Source: Pseudoalteromonas byunsanensis (lineage in GTDB: Bacteria > Pseudomonadota > Gammaproteobacteria > Enterobacterales > Alteromonadaceae). Taken from it: a stretch of DNA of 64,000 nucleotides. How positions within the stretch are numbered: the first letter of the stretch is position 1; the number at the start of each line of letters is the position of its first letter. The position numbers and the translations under genes were made by a program. The stretch spans positions 1 to 64,000 of the forward strand of contig NZ_MNAN01000009.1 of assembly GCF_001854475.1 (NCBI RefSeq), read 5' to 3'. A model generated the notes under the pieces. It was not told the DNA's origin and searched no databases. It saw nothing but the letters and a program-made list of their open reading frames with translations. Shown here one piece after another: positions 34,798 to 44,107 of this stretch.

Positions 34798-35567
34798 CGC
34801 CATACTAGTAAACACACCATATACACCACTACTTCTGCAAGTTGCTGAGCTGCTCCAAGACAATCCCCAGTGTAGCCTCCAAGTTGCCAGCGAAACCAAC
34901 TGACGCATAAACGCCTTAGTAGCACTAAACAACCAATCAGAACCACACTGTGCCACAGGCTAAAAAAGTCAATGCCCCAGAAAACCAACAACACAGCCAG
35001 TGCGCAGCCATATAAACTCTCTCGCGCATTTTTTGATAAACTTTGTACCACAGGCTTAACCTTGCTTTGAGTATCCTGTTGTACATAGGGCAATAAACCA
35101 ATTAAACTAGTCGCCATAGCTCGACTTAGGGAGTGCCCACAGATAAGCGCGATACATACCCAATACCAGTGCTCTGCTAAGCCAACCAACAATTGATACT
35201 TCAAAAGTAACAACAAACACAGGCTGGCAGCGCCGTAGGTGCCAAGTCGACTATCTTTCATAATGTTTAGCTTTTGCTCAACCGACCAGCCCCCACCAAA
35301 GCCATCCCATACATCCGCAAACCCATCTTCATGAAAAGCACCGGTGAGCAGTATTCCTGTTGCAAGCGTTAATATCACAGCTATTTCAACAAGAAAAATA
35401 CTCTGTAATATGAGGTAGATAAACGCTAAAGCAAGGCCGATGAGTAGCCCTACCAAGGCAAAGTAACGACTCGCATGGTTCAGCAGTGCTTCATCCACTT
35501 CACCTTTAATAGACACCGGTAAACGGGTGAGAAATACGATAGCTAACAAAAATGCGGTTTTATTCAC
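34794..35567 (-). CDS. cobS: adenosylcobinamide-GDP ribazoletransferase (cobalamin synthase)
   Basis: CobS joins alpha-ribazole (phosphate) to adenosylcobinamide-GDP, the last assembly step, at the inner membrane. The 257-residue protein has several membrane helices. The conserved N-terminal FLTRLPV and GAFHEDGFADVWDGFGGGWSVEQKL signature, with its Asp-rich motif, is followed by IMKDSRLGTYGAASLCLLLL. The start overlaps the cobT stop by four bases and the end overlaps cobU, so translation is coupled throughout. Confidence 0.95.
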   Translation of the reverse strand: MNKTAFLLAIVFLTRLPVSIKGEVDEALLNHASRYFALVGLLIGLALAFIYLILQSIFLVEIAVILTLATGILLTGAFHEDGFADVWDGFGGGWSVEQKLNIMKDSRLGTYGAASLCLLLLLKYQLLVGLAEHWYWVCIALICGHSLSRAMATSLIGLLPYVQQDTQSKVKPVVQSLSKNARESLYGCALAVLLVFWGIDFFSLWHSVVLIGCLVLLRRLCVSWFRWQLGGYTGDCLGAAQQLAEVVVYMVCLLVWR

Positions 35568-36631
35568 GCACTCACCACATCAGTTACCTGCGCCTGAGAA
35601 AAGCTGGCCATGTCGTTGTAAATTGCTAATGCGCTTTGCAATATAGGTAGGCACAGTGCCGCTCCTGTCCCTTCCCCTAACCTTAAACCTAAATTTAACA
35701 GCGGCTTGACCTGTAAATAGGTCAGCATTTTGGCATGCCCTTGCTCACCTGAATTATGAGCAAAAATCATGTAATCACGGCTAGCTGGTTCCATTTCAAT
35801 CGTCAACATAGCAGCCGCTGTTGCGATAAAACCATCAACCACGATAGCTTTTTGCTGCTGAGCTGCCGCCAACATCGCGCCTACCATTTGGCAAATCTCG
35901 AACCCACCTAAGCAACGCAAAATATCTAGAGCGGTGTTTAACTGTGCGCTGTGAAATAGCAAAGCCTGCTCTATCAATCTGCGCTTTTTAGTATGAACAT
36001 CGTCACTAACACCTGTACCTCTGCCGACAGTATGCTCAGGAGCAAGGCCACTTAATGCTGAAAAGATAGCCGCCGCTGAGCTGGTGTTGCCAATTCCCAT
36101 CTCTCCAAATGCTAGCAAGTTACAGTTATAAGCCAGCTTAGTTTCAACCAATTGCTTGCCATAAGCTAAACCTTGCTCTAGCTGTTCGTCTGACATCGCC
36201 GCAGCAGTTGTAAAACTCGCGGTACGCCTGCCAAGACGCTGAGAAATAACGCCCAACTTTGGTTCCGGCGCATGTAAGATCCCACAATCAACCACACTGA
36301 GCTGCCAGTCAAACTGACGACACAAAACATTAATAGCCGAACCACCATTAGCGAAATTAGCGACCATTTGCCCTGTCACCTCACTGGGAGCGATAGATAC
36401 CCCATGCGCTGCTATCCCATGGTCTCCTGCAAAAACGACTAATTGTGGATTATTGATAGCAAAGCGAGTAGTTGCGAATTGCTCCACATCCATGCGTTGA
36501 GAAAAGATCAAAACTAGCTGTCTAGCCAACACCTCTAAATCACCCAAAGCGCCTAGCGGCTTTGTTTTATCATCAATTCGATGTTGGATTTGCTCTGCAA
36601 GTTGCAGGTCCAAATTACGTACATTACTCAT
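35564..36631 (-). CDS. cobT: nicotinate-nucleotide--dimethylbenzimidazole phosphoribosyltransferase
   Basis: CobT makes alpha-ribazole phosphate from dimethylbenzimidazole and nicotinate mononucleotide, which activates the lower ligand. The 355-residue length is standard. VFAGDHGIAAHGVSIAPSEVT, ANFANGGSAINVL, GEMGIGNTSSAAAI and VGRGTGVSDD are the family segments, and the catalytic Glu appears near the end in LNLGLRLGEGTGAALCLPI. The gene follows btuC by nine bases and overlaps cobS. Confidence 0.96.
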   Translation of the reverse strand: MSNVRNLDLQLAEQIQHRIDDKTKPLGALGDLEVLARQLVLIFSQRMDVEQFATTRFAINNPQLVVFAGDHGIAAHGVSIAPSEVTGQMVANFANGGSAINVLCRQFDWQLSVVDCGILHAPEPKLGVISQRLGRRTASFTTAAAMSDEQLEQGLAYGKQLVETKLAYNCNLLAFGEMGIGNTSSAAAIFSALSGLAPEHTVGRGTGVSDDVHTKKRRLIEQALLFHSAQLNTALDILRCLGGFEICQMVGAMLAAAQQQKAIVVDGFIATAAAMLTIEMEPASRDYMIFAHNSGEQGHAKMLTYLQVKPLLNLGLRLGEGTGAALCLPILQSALAIYNDMASFSQAQVTDVVSA

Positions 36632-36640
36632 ATCGCTTTC

Positions 36641-37636
36641 CTACATAGAAGCCGTTGCGCGCTTTCGTAACACCAACAAAGCTAAGAAAAACACGCTACC
36701 TATGGCCGCAGTGATCACGCCGACTGGCAGCTCTTGATTTTCAAGTACAGTGCGAGCAGCGATATCGACCCACAACATGAATAATCCCCCGCTCATTGTC
36801 GTGATCAGCAAACCTGCTGTGCTTGCTTGGGATACAAAAAATCGCACAATATGTGGGATCATTAGCCCCACAAACCCAACACCACCACACATAGCTACCA
36901 GTACAGCCGTCAGTAGCGAACTCAATACCAACATACCCAAGCGTAACTTAGTAACATTTACCCCTAGAGTTGTGGCACTTTCATCACCAAGTAGCATAGC
37001 ATTGAGCGTTCTTCGAAATAGCAACATACAGCTTACACTCATGCAGACTACCACCGCCGGCAACCACAGTATTTGCCAATCAGCACGTGAAAAGCTGCCT
37101 AATGTCCAAAAGACAATGGCAGTCACCGCTTGTGGGTCACTCCAGTACAACAATAAACTAGTACACGCACTAAAAAGAAACGACAAAGCAACCCCAGCCA
37201 GTAGCATTGACTCTACTTGATTATTCAGTTGCGATTTGGCGATTAACAACAAAGCAGTCATCGCCAACAGGCTGCCTGCAAACGCTGCACCTGATAATAC
37301 CAACCCAGCTTGCACTCCAGTGAGCGCAAATAGCAACACCACCCCAAATGATGCACCGGATGACACGCCAAATAAGTAGGGATCTGCCAAGGGGTTGCGC
37401 GTGACAGTTTGTAAAATAAGGCCAGCCATGGCTAATCCGCTGCCCACTAAAAATGCTAATATGGCTCGTGGTAAACGCAGCTCTATGACAATTTTCTGTT
37501 CTAAGTTTGTAGCATCGTAAGACACCAAAGCTTGCCAAATATCCGATAACTCAATGGCAATCGCCCCAAAACCCAGGGCTGACACAAAGCTCATCGACAG
37601 GAGCAGTAACAACCCTGATAGCACTAATTTACTCAT
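36641..37636 (-). CDS. btuC: cobalamin ABC transporter permease BtuC
   Basis: A 331-residue FecCD-family permease with about ten membrane helices. LRLPRAILAFLVGSGLAMAG is the conserved motif near the first cytoplasmic loop, followed by NPLADPYLFGVSSGASFG. GGVGFVGLMIPHIVRF is the coupling motif that contacts the ATPase. Its start overlaps the ATPase gene stop by four bases. Together with btuD and btuF it forms the vitamin B12 importer. Context and the riboswitch support cobalamin rather than siderophore as substrate. Confidence 0.93.
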   Translation of the reverse strand: MSKLVLSGLLLLLSMSFVSALGFGAIAIELSDIWQALVSYDATNLEQKIVIELRLPRAILAFLVGSGLAMAGLILQTVTRNPLADPYLFGVSSGASFGVVLLFALTGVQAGLVLSGAAFAGSLLAMTALLLIAKSQLNNQVESMLLAGVALSFLFSACTSLLLYWSDPQAVTAIVFWTLGSFSRADWQILWLPAVVVCMSVSCMLLFRRTLNAMLLGDESATTLGVNVTKLRLGMLVLSSLLTAVLVAMCGGVGFVGLMIPHIVRFFVSQASTAGLLITTMSGGLFMLWVDIAARTVLENQELPVGVITAAIGSVFFLALLVLRKRATASM

Positions 37637-38448
37637 TGAATATACCCATAGTGGTAGCGAATATGTGGCACTAGTGTCTGTTCATTATGAGCACTGGGTA
37701 CCTGGGTAACCTTCGCACATACGCCAAATACGTCACTGAGTAACTCACTGGTAAGTACCTGAGAAGGCGCGCCCTGAGCTTTTAATTCGCCGTTGTGTAG
37801 TACCAACAAATGGTCCGATATAGCTGCTGCAAGATTCAAGTCATGAAAGGATGCCAGTACACTTACTCCGAGCGATTTTGCCAATTCCATGATCTGAATT
37901 TGATATTTCACATCTAGGTGGCTGGTTGGTTCGTCCATGATCAGTAATTGCGGCTGCTGTACCATCGCTCTGGCTATCATCACGCGCTGTTTCTCACCGC
38001 CAGATAATGAGCTGAACATCTGATTTGATTTATGCGTTAAACCAACCTTTTCAAGAGCAGTCGCTATTTCATATTTATCTTTATGATTCATAGATGAAAA
38101 CAGAGGCTTGTGCGGGGTTAATCCCATAGCAATCACATCAAATACCGCTAGGTTAAATTGTTCAGGTACATCTTGTAGCACCACGGCAACTTGCTTTGCG
38201 TATTCTTGTCGTGAATAACTGTCTATTGGAGCATCAAGCAGCTTAATTTGTCCGCTCGTAGGCTTGATAAAACGATAGATGCATCTCAACAGGGATGACT
38301 TCCCGGCCCCATTGGGGCCAAGCAAGCCAACAAATTGTCCAGCTTGGATATTAAAGCTGACATCTTTGAGGATATAGGATTGATTCATTTGCAATCCAAC
38401 TTGCTGGATATCCAACATGGAGTGAGTTGCTTGTACTAACTGATTCAT
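37633..38448 (-). CDS. btuD: cobalamin ABC transporter ATPase BtuD
   Basis: The start at 38448 (MNQLVQATHSML...) follows an AAGG ribosome site and gives 271 residues. It is a FepC/BtuD-type ATPase with Walker A LLGPNGAGKSSLLRC, the Q loop in VVLQDVPEQF, signature LSGGEKQRVMIARAM, Walker B LLIMDEPTSHLD and an H-loop His in LASFHDLNLA. It is the first gene of the operon behind the cobalamin riboswitch. The E. coli BtuD has a different clade; this one is the FecE-like form common with operon-encoded BtuC. Confidence 0.93.
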   Translation of the reverse strand: MNQLVQATHSMLDIQQVGLQMNQSYILKDVSFNIQAGQFVGLLGPNGAGKSSLLRCIYRFIKPTSGQIKLLDAPIDSYSRQEYAKQVAVVLQDVPEQFNLAVFDVIAMGLTPHKPLFSSMNHKDKYEIATALEKVGLTHKSNQMFSSLSGGEKQRVMIARAMVQQPQLLIMDEPTSHLDVKYQIQIMELAKSLGVSVLASFHDLNLAAAISDHLLVLHNGELKAQGAPSQVLTSELLSDVFGVCAKVTQVPSAHNEQTLVPHIRYHYGYIQ

Positions 38449-38559
38449 GCTTACCTTAAAACACATAACCGCGAGTCGTAAGCACAAACAATAGCGCAGT
38501 CATGTAATGACATGAATGCTAAGAAGAGTATTATTGTATGTGACTCAAAGTACGCCCGC

Positions 38560-38680
38560 TATGAGTATGTCTGCTGGTCTTGGTATCTGACTTTGGCCAC
38601 GAGTGTGCCTTCACAGTTGCGGGGACAGTTGAGTATTTGCAACTCATTCCCAAGATTTACCAACAAAGTTAGCCGTTATT
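38560..38680 (-). promoter_or_regulatory. cobalamin riboswitch aptamer
   Basis: Reading the minus strand toward btuD, the leader contains the class marks in order. GGGAA lies near 38650-38646. CCCCGCAACTGT at 38624-38613 is the conserved junction segment. AGTCAGATACC inside 38593-38572 is the B12-box-like segment. Bound adenosylcobalamin should reduce expression of the operon. Downstream sequence to 38449 is the expression platform and carries the AAGG ribosome site. The aptamer begins just after the cobC stop. Exact ends are approximate. Confidence 0.88.
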
Positions 38681-38695
38681 ATGCTGTCTAGACGT

Positions 38696-39295
38696 CTAAA
38701 ATACAACTTTTGCCCAACCTTTATCCTGTTCATCGTAATAAACAGACACTTTGAGCACTTTGCCATACTCAATGTCTAACGCGCTAAACACAGACGGGTT
38801 GCTAATTGGTATCTGTAAAATATGTGCCGCCAACTGCTTTATCACTCCTGCATGTGTGAACACCACATTGTGCGGATTTCGGTTACTATGGAGTTGAAAG
38901 TGCCACCATTGCTCTACGCGCCTTCTGAACTCTAATAAAGACTCTCCGTTTGGAGGGGTATACAAATGTGGGGACTGCCAAAATTGACCTAGGGTTGGTT
39001 TATGGCTCAGTTGCCATAACGACTCATAAGACTGGCCATCCCAATCACCAAAATTCATTTCTTTGAGTGACGCATCTAGCTCAAACTGATAACCATGCAA
39101 TTGTGCATAATGCTGAGCAAATTCTTTGCAACGTTTTAAAGGTGAGCTAAAAACTAATACCCCACTGGTGACTGATTCAACAGTATGGCTAAGCTGCTGC
39201 CAACCAAGTTTACTCAATGCAACATTACTGTGTCCGAGCAAATGTCCTGTTACTTGTGGCTGACCATGACGGATAAAGTACCAAGTTTGTTGCAT
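38696..39295 (-). CDS. cobC: alpha-ribazole phosphatase, histidine phosphatase family (CobC-like)
   Basis: A 199-residue histidine phosphatase. The phosphohistidine motif is FIRHGQPQVTGHLLGHSNVALS at the start. FSSPLKRCKEFAQ, the acid Glu in MNFGDWDGQSYESL and a second His in VVFTHAGVIKQLA complete the active site. CobC removes the phosphate from alpha-ribazole-5'-phosphate or from cobalamin phosphate. Its stop lies just ahead of the riboswitch, on the same strand as the cobalamin operon but outside riboswitch control. Location strongly supports the CobC role over a general phosphoglycerate mutase. Confidence 0.85.
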   Translation of the reverse strand: MQQTWYFIRHGQPQVTGHLLGHSNVALSKLGWQQLSHTVESVTSGVLVFSSPLKRCKEFAQHYAQLHGYQFELDASLKEMNFGDWDGQSYESLWQLSHKPTLGQFWQSPHLYTPPNGESLLEFRRRVEQWWHFQLHSNRNPHNVVFTHAGVIKQLAAHILQIPISNPSVFSALDIEYGKVLKVSVYYDEQDKGWAKVVF

Positions 39296-39334
39296 ATGCT
39301 CACCTGTCTCTACTACACCTAGTTGTGGTGATCA

Positions 39335-39360
39335 AAAATGCGAGCCTTAGCTCGCATTTT
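39335..39360 (-). terminator. Rho-independent terminator after nqrM
   Basis: Arms aaaatgcgagc and gctcgcatttt with a four-base loop lie 17 bases past the nqrM stop and before the cobC start. Confidence 0.85.
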
Positions 39361-39376
39361 AAATAAAACCAAATAC

Positions 39377-39589
39377 TTACAAAATTTGATTTTCTTTCCA
39401 AGCTTGCTCTTTTGCCAGACGCTTTTTGCGTCTGTCGCAAGGGTCATCACAATCGCAGGCCTTTTCAACACCTACAGCACCTAACCCACCACAGCTGCTA
39501 GCCATTGATTTCTTTTGTACTATCACGCCAACAGCCATTGCTGCTACAATCAAAATAAGTAAACCAAAGGTAAGTAAAAACAGTGACAT
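39377..39589 (-). CDS. nqrM: Na+-NQR maturation factor NqrM
   Basis: A 70-residue membrane-anchored protein (DUF539). One N-terminal helix (LLTFGLLILIVAAMAVGVIV) is followed by a cysteine-rich tail with CGG, CDCDDPC and basic residues. NqrM is needed to deliver iron for the Fe centre between NqrD and NqrE. It is placed downstream of apbE, as in Vibrio, so both maturation factors lie next to the nqr operon. Its terminator follows. Confidence 0.94.
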   Translation of the reverse strand: MSLFLLTFGLLILIVAAMAVGVIVQKKSMASSCGGLGAVGVEKACDCDDPCDRRKKRLAKEQAWKENQIL

Positions 39590-39680
39590 GGTACTGGCCT
39601 CTAAAAGATAAAAGTTGGCTCACATTTGTAGAGCCGATGACGGTCTAAGACCAACTTATTATAACTCGCTTATTCCCTAC

Positions 39681-40700
39681 TCACAAATAAGGTTTAAATG
39701 CATCGCTTGCATAAGTAACAAGACCTTGCTCCGATTTACTTATCAAGTAAACCGCCAACTGATGTTGCTCGGCATAGGCCTTGGCACGTTCAGTTCCCAT
39801 CACCGTCAGCGCTGTAGCTAAGCCATCAGCCGTCATAGCGGATGGGTGTAATACTGTTACCGACACCAATTCATGTTTAACTGGCATACCCGTTGCTGGG
39901 TCAATCAAATGCGTAAAGGTTTCACCATCCATTTCATAAAAGATACGGTAGTCACCAGAGGTCGCAATACCCGTATTTCTCAACTTAAGCTCTCGATGTA
40001 CTTGCCTTTGTCCTATAGGCGCATCCGGTTGCTCAATAGCAATGATCCAAGGTTTATCATTCGGTTTGCTTCCTGAAACACGCAGCTCTCCACCAATTTC
40101 AACCATGTAATTCTGAAGACCTAGTTGCTCTAACAAAGCTGCGACCTTATCGATACCAAACCCTTTAGCCGTCGCGGAAAATGAGACTTCCAAGCCATCT
40201 ATTGTTTTCGCCAACCCCTGCTCACTAAGAAGCAATTTATCCACACCAATACGAGCGCGCATATCATCTAGCTGCGCTTGGCTGGGACGCTTCATCGGTC
40301 TTTTATCGGGTCCAAATCCCCATAGATCAATGAGTGGTCCCATGGTCACATCTAATGTTTCGGTCGACTTTCCAAGGCGAATAGATTCAGCCACCACAGT
40401 GCGAAAGTCTTCACTTATGGCCATAAACTCACCTTCTGAAAGCGCATTAAACTGATTAATCTCAGAGCCTTCAACCCATGGAGACATAGACTGATTTACC
40501 GCGATTAGTACATCATCGATTTGTTCTTTTAGCTGCTCTTTATTTAACTCAAGCGTACCCGGGAAAACCTTAATATTGTAGGTAGTGCCCATTGTTTTAC
40601 CATTTATCACTATAGGTTGTGAGGCATTCGTTGAGTTGTTGTCACACCCACTTAAGATAAGTGTCAGCAAAATAATAATGGGTAAAAAAATACGTGCCAT
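39681..40700 (-). CDS. apbE: FAD:protein FMN transferase
   Basis: ApbE attaches FMN covalently to threonines of NqrB and NqrC. The 339-residue lipoprotein has a lipobox in ILLTLILSGCDN (Cys at residue 19) and so is anchored to the membrane facing the periplasm. Motifs include GTTYNIKV, MSPWVEGSEINQFN, TMGPLIDLWGFGP, the FAD-binding DGLEVSFSATAKGFGID and the C-terminal TADGLATALTVMG with its Mg-binding Asp. It follows nqrF after a terminator and precedes nqrM, so it may have its own promoter. Confidence 0.95.
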   Translation of the reverse strand: MARIFLPIIILLTLILSGCDNNSTNASQPIVINGKTMGTTYNIKVFPGTLELNKEQLKEQIDDVLIAVNQSMSPWVEGSEINQFNALSEGEFMAISEDFRTVVAESIRLGKSTETLDVTMGPLIDLWGFGPDKRPMKRPSQAQLDDMRARIGVDKLLLSEQGLAKTIDGLEVSFSATAKGFGIDKVAALLEQLGLQNYMVEIGGELRVSGSKPNDKPWIIAIEQPDAPIGQRQVHRELKLRNTGIATSGDYRIFYEMDGETFTHLIDPATGMPVKHELVSVTVLHPSAMTADGLATALTVMGTERAKAYAEQHQLAVYLISKSEQGLVTYASDAFKPYL

Positions 40701-40790
40701 CTTCCTTCCTATCGTTCATCTAGTTATTCGCAAGCGCCATACACGTTTATCCCTACATACGCTGCATTCGCTCATTTATAAGCATTAAAA

Positions 40791-40817
40791 AGCCCCAAGA
40801 CGAAGCGCCTTGGGGCT
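40791..40817 (-). terminator. Rho-independent terminator after the nqr operon
   Basis: AGCCCCAAG/CTTGGGGCT stem. On the minus strand a TTTTTA tract follows. It lies 49 bases after the nqrF stop and separates nqrA-F from apbE-nqrM. Confidence 0.88.
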
Positions 40818-40865
40818 GATATTTTATCTCAAAACAGTGTTTTGGATCATGCTCTAAAAGCCTGA

Positions 40866-42092
40866 CTAGCCACCAAAGTCATCTAGTAAGATGTTTTCGT
40901 CTTCAACGCCTAGGTCTTTAAGCATGTTGATTACTGCTGCGTTCATCATTGGAGGACCACACATGTAGAACTCACAATCTTCTGGCGCTTCATGATCTTT
41001 TAAGTAGTTTTCATAAAGTACATTATGGATGAAGCCAGTGTAACCTTCCCAGTTATCTTCTGGTTGCGGATCTGATAACGCGGTGTGCCATACGAAGTTG
41101 TCGTTCTCAGCGGCTAGGCCATCGAAGTCTTCAACGTAGAACATTTCACGCTTAGAACGTGCACCATACCAGAAAGACATCTTACGCTTAGAGTTAAGAC
41201 GCTTAAGCTGGTCGAAAATATGTGAACGCATTGGTGCCATACCCGCACCACCACCAACGAATACCATTTCTGCGTCAGTATCTTTAGCGAAGAACTCACC
41301 AAATGGACCAGAAATTGTAACCTTATCACCTTCTTTAAGTGACCAAATGTACGACGACATTTTACCACAAGGCAGTGACAAGTTATTTGGCGGCGGAGTC
41401 GCAATACGTACGTTAAGCATAATAATGCCAAACTCTTCTGGGTAGTTAGCCATTGAGTATGCACGAATTGTTTCGTCATCCACTTTAGACTCAAGATTGA
41501 AGAAGCCAAAACGCTCCCAATCAGGACGGTACTCTTCAGGAATATCGTAGTCTGCATATTTAACATGATGAGGTGGCGCTTCAATCTGAATATAACCACC
41601 TGCACGGAACGGTACAGACTCACCATCAGGAATCGCAAGCTTAAGCTCTTTGATGAAAGTCGCCTTGTTATCATTAGAGATAACTGTACATTCCCATTTC
41701 TTAACACCGAAAATTGACTCTTCAAGTTCAATTTCCATGTCGTTTTTAACGTTCACCTGACACGCTAAACGACAGCCTTCACGTGCTTCACCTTTAGAGA
41801 TGTGATCAAGTTCGGTAGGTAGAATATCACCACCACCTTCTTTGATATGTACGCGACACTGACCACATGAGCCACCGCCACCACACGCTGATGATACAAA
41901 GATACCCGCATCTGCTAAAGCGCCAAGTAATTTACTACCTGCAGATGTAGTGATCGCTTTATCTTCATCACCATTAATTCCAATTTTGATGTCACCGCTT
42001 GCTACTAACTTAGATTTAGCCGCAATAATAACTAAAACTAAGATAACAACGATAGCAATGAACATCCCTACGCCTAAATATACCTCAAGCAT
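40866..42092 (-). CDS. nqrF: Na+-translocating NADH:quinone reductase subunit F
   Basis: NqrF takes electrons from NADH. It has an N-terminal membrane helix ([17 protein letters not shown]). A 2Fe-2S ferredoxin domain follows with Cys residues in [15 protein letters not shown] and EGCRLACQ. The FAD domain has [12 protein letters not shown], and the NADH domain has [16 protein letters not shown] and the C-terminal [11 protein letters not shown]. The 408-residue length is typical. It is the last gene of the nqrABCDEF operon, 17 bases after nqrE. Confidence 0.97.
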   Translation of the reverse strand: MLEVYLGVGMFIAIVVILVLVIIAAKSKLVASGDIKIGINGDEDKAITTSAGSKLLGALADAGIFVSSACGGGGSCGQCRVHIKEGGGDILPTELDHISKGEAREGCRLACQVNVKNDMEIELEESIFGVKKWECTVISNDNKATFIKELKLAIPDGESVPFRAGGYIQIEAPPHHVKYADYDIPEEYRPDWERFGFFNLESKVDDETIRAYSMANYPEEFGIIMLNVRIATPPPNNLSLPCGKMSSYIWSLKEGDKVTISGPFGEFFAKDTDAEMVFVGGGAGMAPMRSHIFDQLKRLNSKRKMSFWYGARSKREMFYVEDFDGLAAENDNFVWHTALSDPQPEDNWEGYTGFIHNVLYENYLKDHEAPEDCEFYMCGPPMMNAAVINMLKDLGVEDENILLDDFGG

Positions 42093-42109
42093 GATTTTTC
42101 CTCGCTACC

Positions 42110-42718
42110 TTACAGTGAAATACCAGAGAATGACATAAAGCCAAAGCCCATTAAACCTACCGTGATGAAGGTAATACCTAAACCACGAAGACCATCTGGA
42201 ACGTCTGCATATTTCATTTTCTCACGGATACCAGCAAGCAATACGATTGCCAATGCCCAACCCACACCAGAACCAATACCAAATACCACTGACTCACCAA
42301 AGTTAAGGTTACGCTCAACCATGAATGAAACCGCACCAAAAATTGCACAGTTTACAGTGATAAGTGGTAAGAAGATGCCCAGCGCGTTATAAAGTGCAGG
42401 AAAGAACTTGTCTAATGCCATCTCAAGGATTTGTACCAATGCAGCGATTACACCGATAAAAGTCAAGAAGCGTAAGAAACTTAAGTCAGCTTCAGCAAAT
42501 CCTAACCACTCTAAAGCACCCGGTGCCAATACCGCGTAATAAACGAGGTTGTTTACTGGTACAGCAACACCTAGTACGAAGATTACAGCAACACCAAGGC
42601 CTAGTGATGTGGTTACTTTCTTAGATACCGCTAGGAATGTACACATACCCAAGAAGAAAGATAAAGCTAAGTTTTCAACAAAAACCGCTTTAACGAATAA
42701 ACTAATATATTGTTCCAT
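42110..42718 (-). CDS. nqrE: Na+-translocating NADH:quinone reductase subunit E
   Basis: A 202-residue protein with six membrane helices. With NqrD it forms an inverted-topology pair that holds an Fe/2Fe-2S centre at their interface. Family segments include [18 protein letters not shown], with the conserved Cys, and [16 protein letters not shown], with the second Cys. It lies 10 bases after nqrD and 17 before nqrF. Confidence 0.96.
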   Translation of the reverse strand: MEQYISLFVKAVFVENLALSFFLGMCTFLAVSKKVTTSLGLGVAVIFVLGVAVPVNNLVYYAVLAPGALEWLGFAEADLSFLRFLTFIGVIAALVQILEMALDKFFPALYNALGIFLPLITVNCAIFGAVSFMVERNLNFGESVVFGIGSGVGWALAIVLLAGIREKMKYADVPDGLRGLGITFITVGLMGFGFMSFSGISL

Positions 42719-42728
42719 CTCTCTCCCC

Positions 42729-43361
42729 TTATGCCTTCGCTTCTACTTGGTCTTTCTTGTATGTACGAAGTATCCAAATAAAGATACCCACCAAGAAGAA
42801 CGAGCTGAATGGCATAATCAGTAGACCCATTGGGCGATACCAACCACCGTCAGAAACCAGTGGTAAGATTTCAACACCAAATAAAGTACCTGAACCAAAT
42901 AGTTCACGAACGAAACCAACCGTTAGTAGTACCACCGAGTAACCTAAGCCGTTACCAATACCATCTAAGAAAGACATCACAGGTGGAGACTTCATAGCAT
43001 AGGCTTCAGCTCGACCCATTACGATACAGTTGGTAATGATCAAACCGATGAATGTCGATAGCTCTTTAGCCGTTGAGTAAACAACCGCTTGCAACACCTG
43101 ATCAACAACGATTACCAAAGAGGCAATGATGGTCATCTGCACAATGATACGCACACTCGAAGGAATGTGGTGACGCATCATAGAGATGAATAAGCTTGAA
43201 AATGCTGTTACCAATGTCAAAGCGATTGACATGATTAAAGCATTTTTAAGGCTTGATGTTACCGCCAATGCAGAACAAATACCTAATACCTGAAGGGCAA
43301 TTGGGTTGTTTGCAAAGACAGGACCAAACAAGACTTCTTTCATTTCTTTAGTGTTAGCCAT
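42729..43361 (-). CDS. nqrD: Na+-translocating NADH:quinone reductase subunit D
   Basis: A 210-residue membrane subunit with six helices, homologous to NqrE and RnfA/E. Features are [20 protein letters not shown] and [17 protein letters not shown], each with a Cys that would bind the shared iron centre. Its start overlaps the nqrC stop by one base, so translation is coupled. Confidence 0.96.
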   Translation of the reverse strand: MANTKEMKEVLFGPVFANNPIALQVLGICSALAVTSSLKNALIMSIALTLVTAFSSLFISMMRHHIPSSVRIIVQMTIIASLVIVVDQVLQAVVYSTAKELSTFIGLIITNCIVMGRAEAYAMKSPPVMSFLDGIGNGLGYSVVLLTVGFVRELFGSGTLFGVEILPLVSDGGWYRPMGLLIMPFSSFFLVGIFIWILRTYKKDQVEAKA

Positions 43362-44107
43362 TAGTTCAATGCTCCTTTACGTACTTTCGCAAGGAATGGA
43401 CCAAAGCCTTTATTGCTAGTCCAAAAATCAATCGTGTTATCCACACCGTTTGACGTCAAGGTAGCGCCTGACAAGCCATCAATCTTGTGCTCGTTGTTAC
43501 CTGCAGTACCTTTAACGATATCAACCGGAAGCTGTTTACCATTCCACGTTGCTGTCCACTTAGGGTTTTGGATTTCGCCACCTAGACCCGCAGTTTCGTT
43601 GTGCTTATAGAACTGAATTGCTTTGATTGTTTGACCATCATCATCTAATGCTAAGAAGCCAAACATTACACCCCAAAGACCATAGCCTTGAATTGGCAAA
43701 ATAACCGTAGACACCTGACCACTTTCATCTTTTGCAAGATAAACTGGTGAGTTATTGGTCATACGCTGAATGCCCGCTAAGTCATCTTCTTTTGGGATAG
43801 CAAAGCTACGATCTGCATCATATTTAGTGCTTTCGAAATCAAATGAACTGTGATCTACATCTACATATTCACCGGTTTTCATATCGATAACGCGAGGTTC
43901 GATGTTTGCCTTAAATGTTGCTTCAACATCTTGCACATCTTTAAAACCAGCAGCCGCAAGAATGTTGCGTTGAACGTCTTTAATTTTGTTAGCCTGTTGT
44001 AGTGGACGTAACTGAACCGAAGCAACAGATACTACGATCGCACATACCAAACACAGGCCAACAACAACGCCTAACGTTTTGCCAATAGATTCATTGTTAC
44101 TAGACAC
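43361..44107 (-). CDS. nqrC: Na+-translocating NADH:quinone reductase subunit C
   Basis: A 248-residue protein with one N-terminal helix and a periplasmic FMN-binding domain. The flavinylation motif is [11 protein letters not shown], where the Thr receives FMN from Apb[21 protein letters not shown] and [13 protein letters not shown] are typical. Its start overlaps nqrB by eight bases. The ApbE gene for this reaction is immediately downstream of the operon. Confidence 0.96.
   Translation of the reverse strand: MSSNNESIGKTLGVVVGLCLVCAIVVSVASVQLRPLQQANKIKDVQRNILAAAGFKDVQDVEATFKANIEPRVIDMKTGEYVDVDHSSFDFESTKYDADRSFAIPKEDDLAGIQRMTNNSPVYLAKDESGQVSTVILPIQGYGLWGVMFGFLALDDDGQTIKAIQFYKHNETAGLGGEIQNPKWTATWNGKQLPVDIVKGTAGNNEHKIDGLSGATLTSNGVDNTIDFWTSNKGFGPFLAKVRKGALN

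Noticed and set aside
36750..37220. 156-residue plus-strand frame opposite btuC
   Set aside because: It is antisense to well-supported btuC, has low-complexity composition and has no ribosome site or motif.
41114..41731. 205-residue frame within nqrF
   Set aside because: Same strand, other frame, as nqrF; nqrF motifs are complete and this translation is a basic, motif-free shadow.
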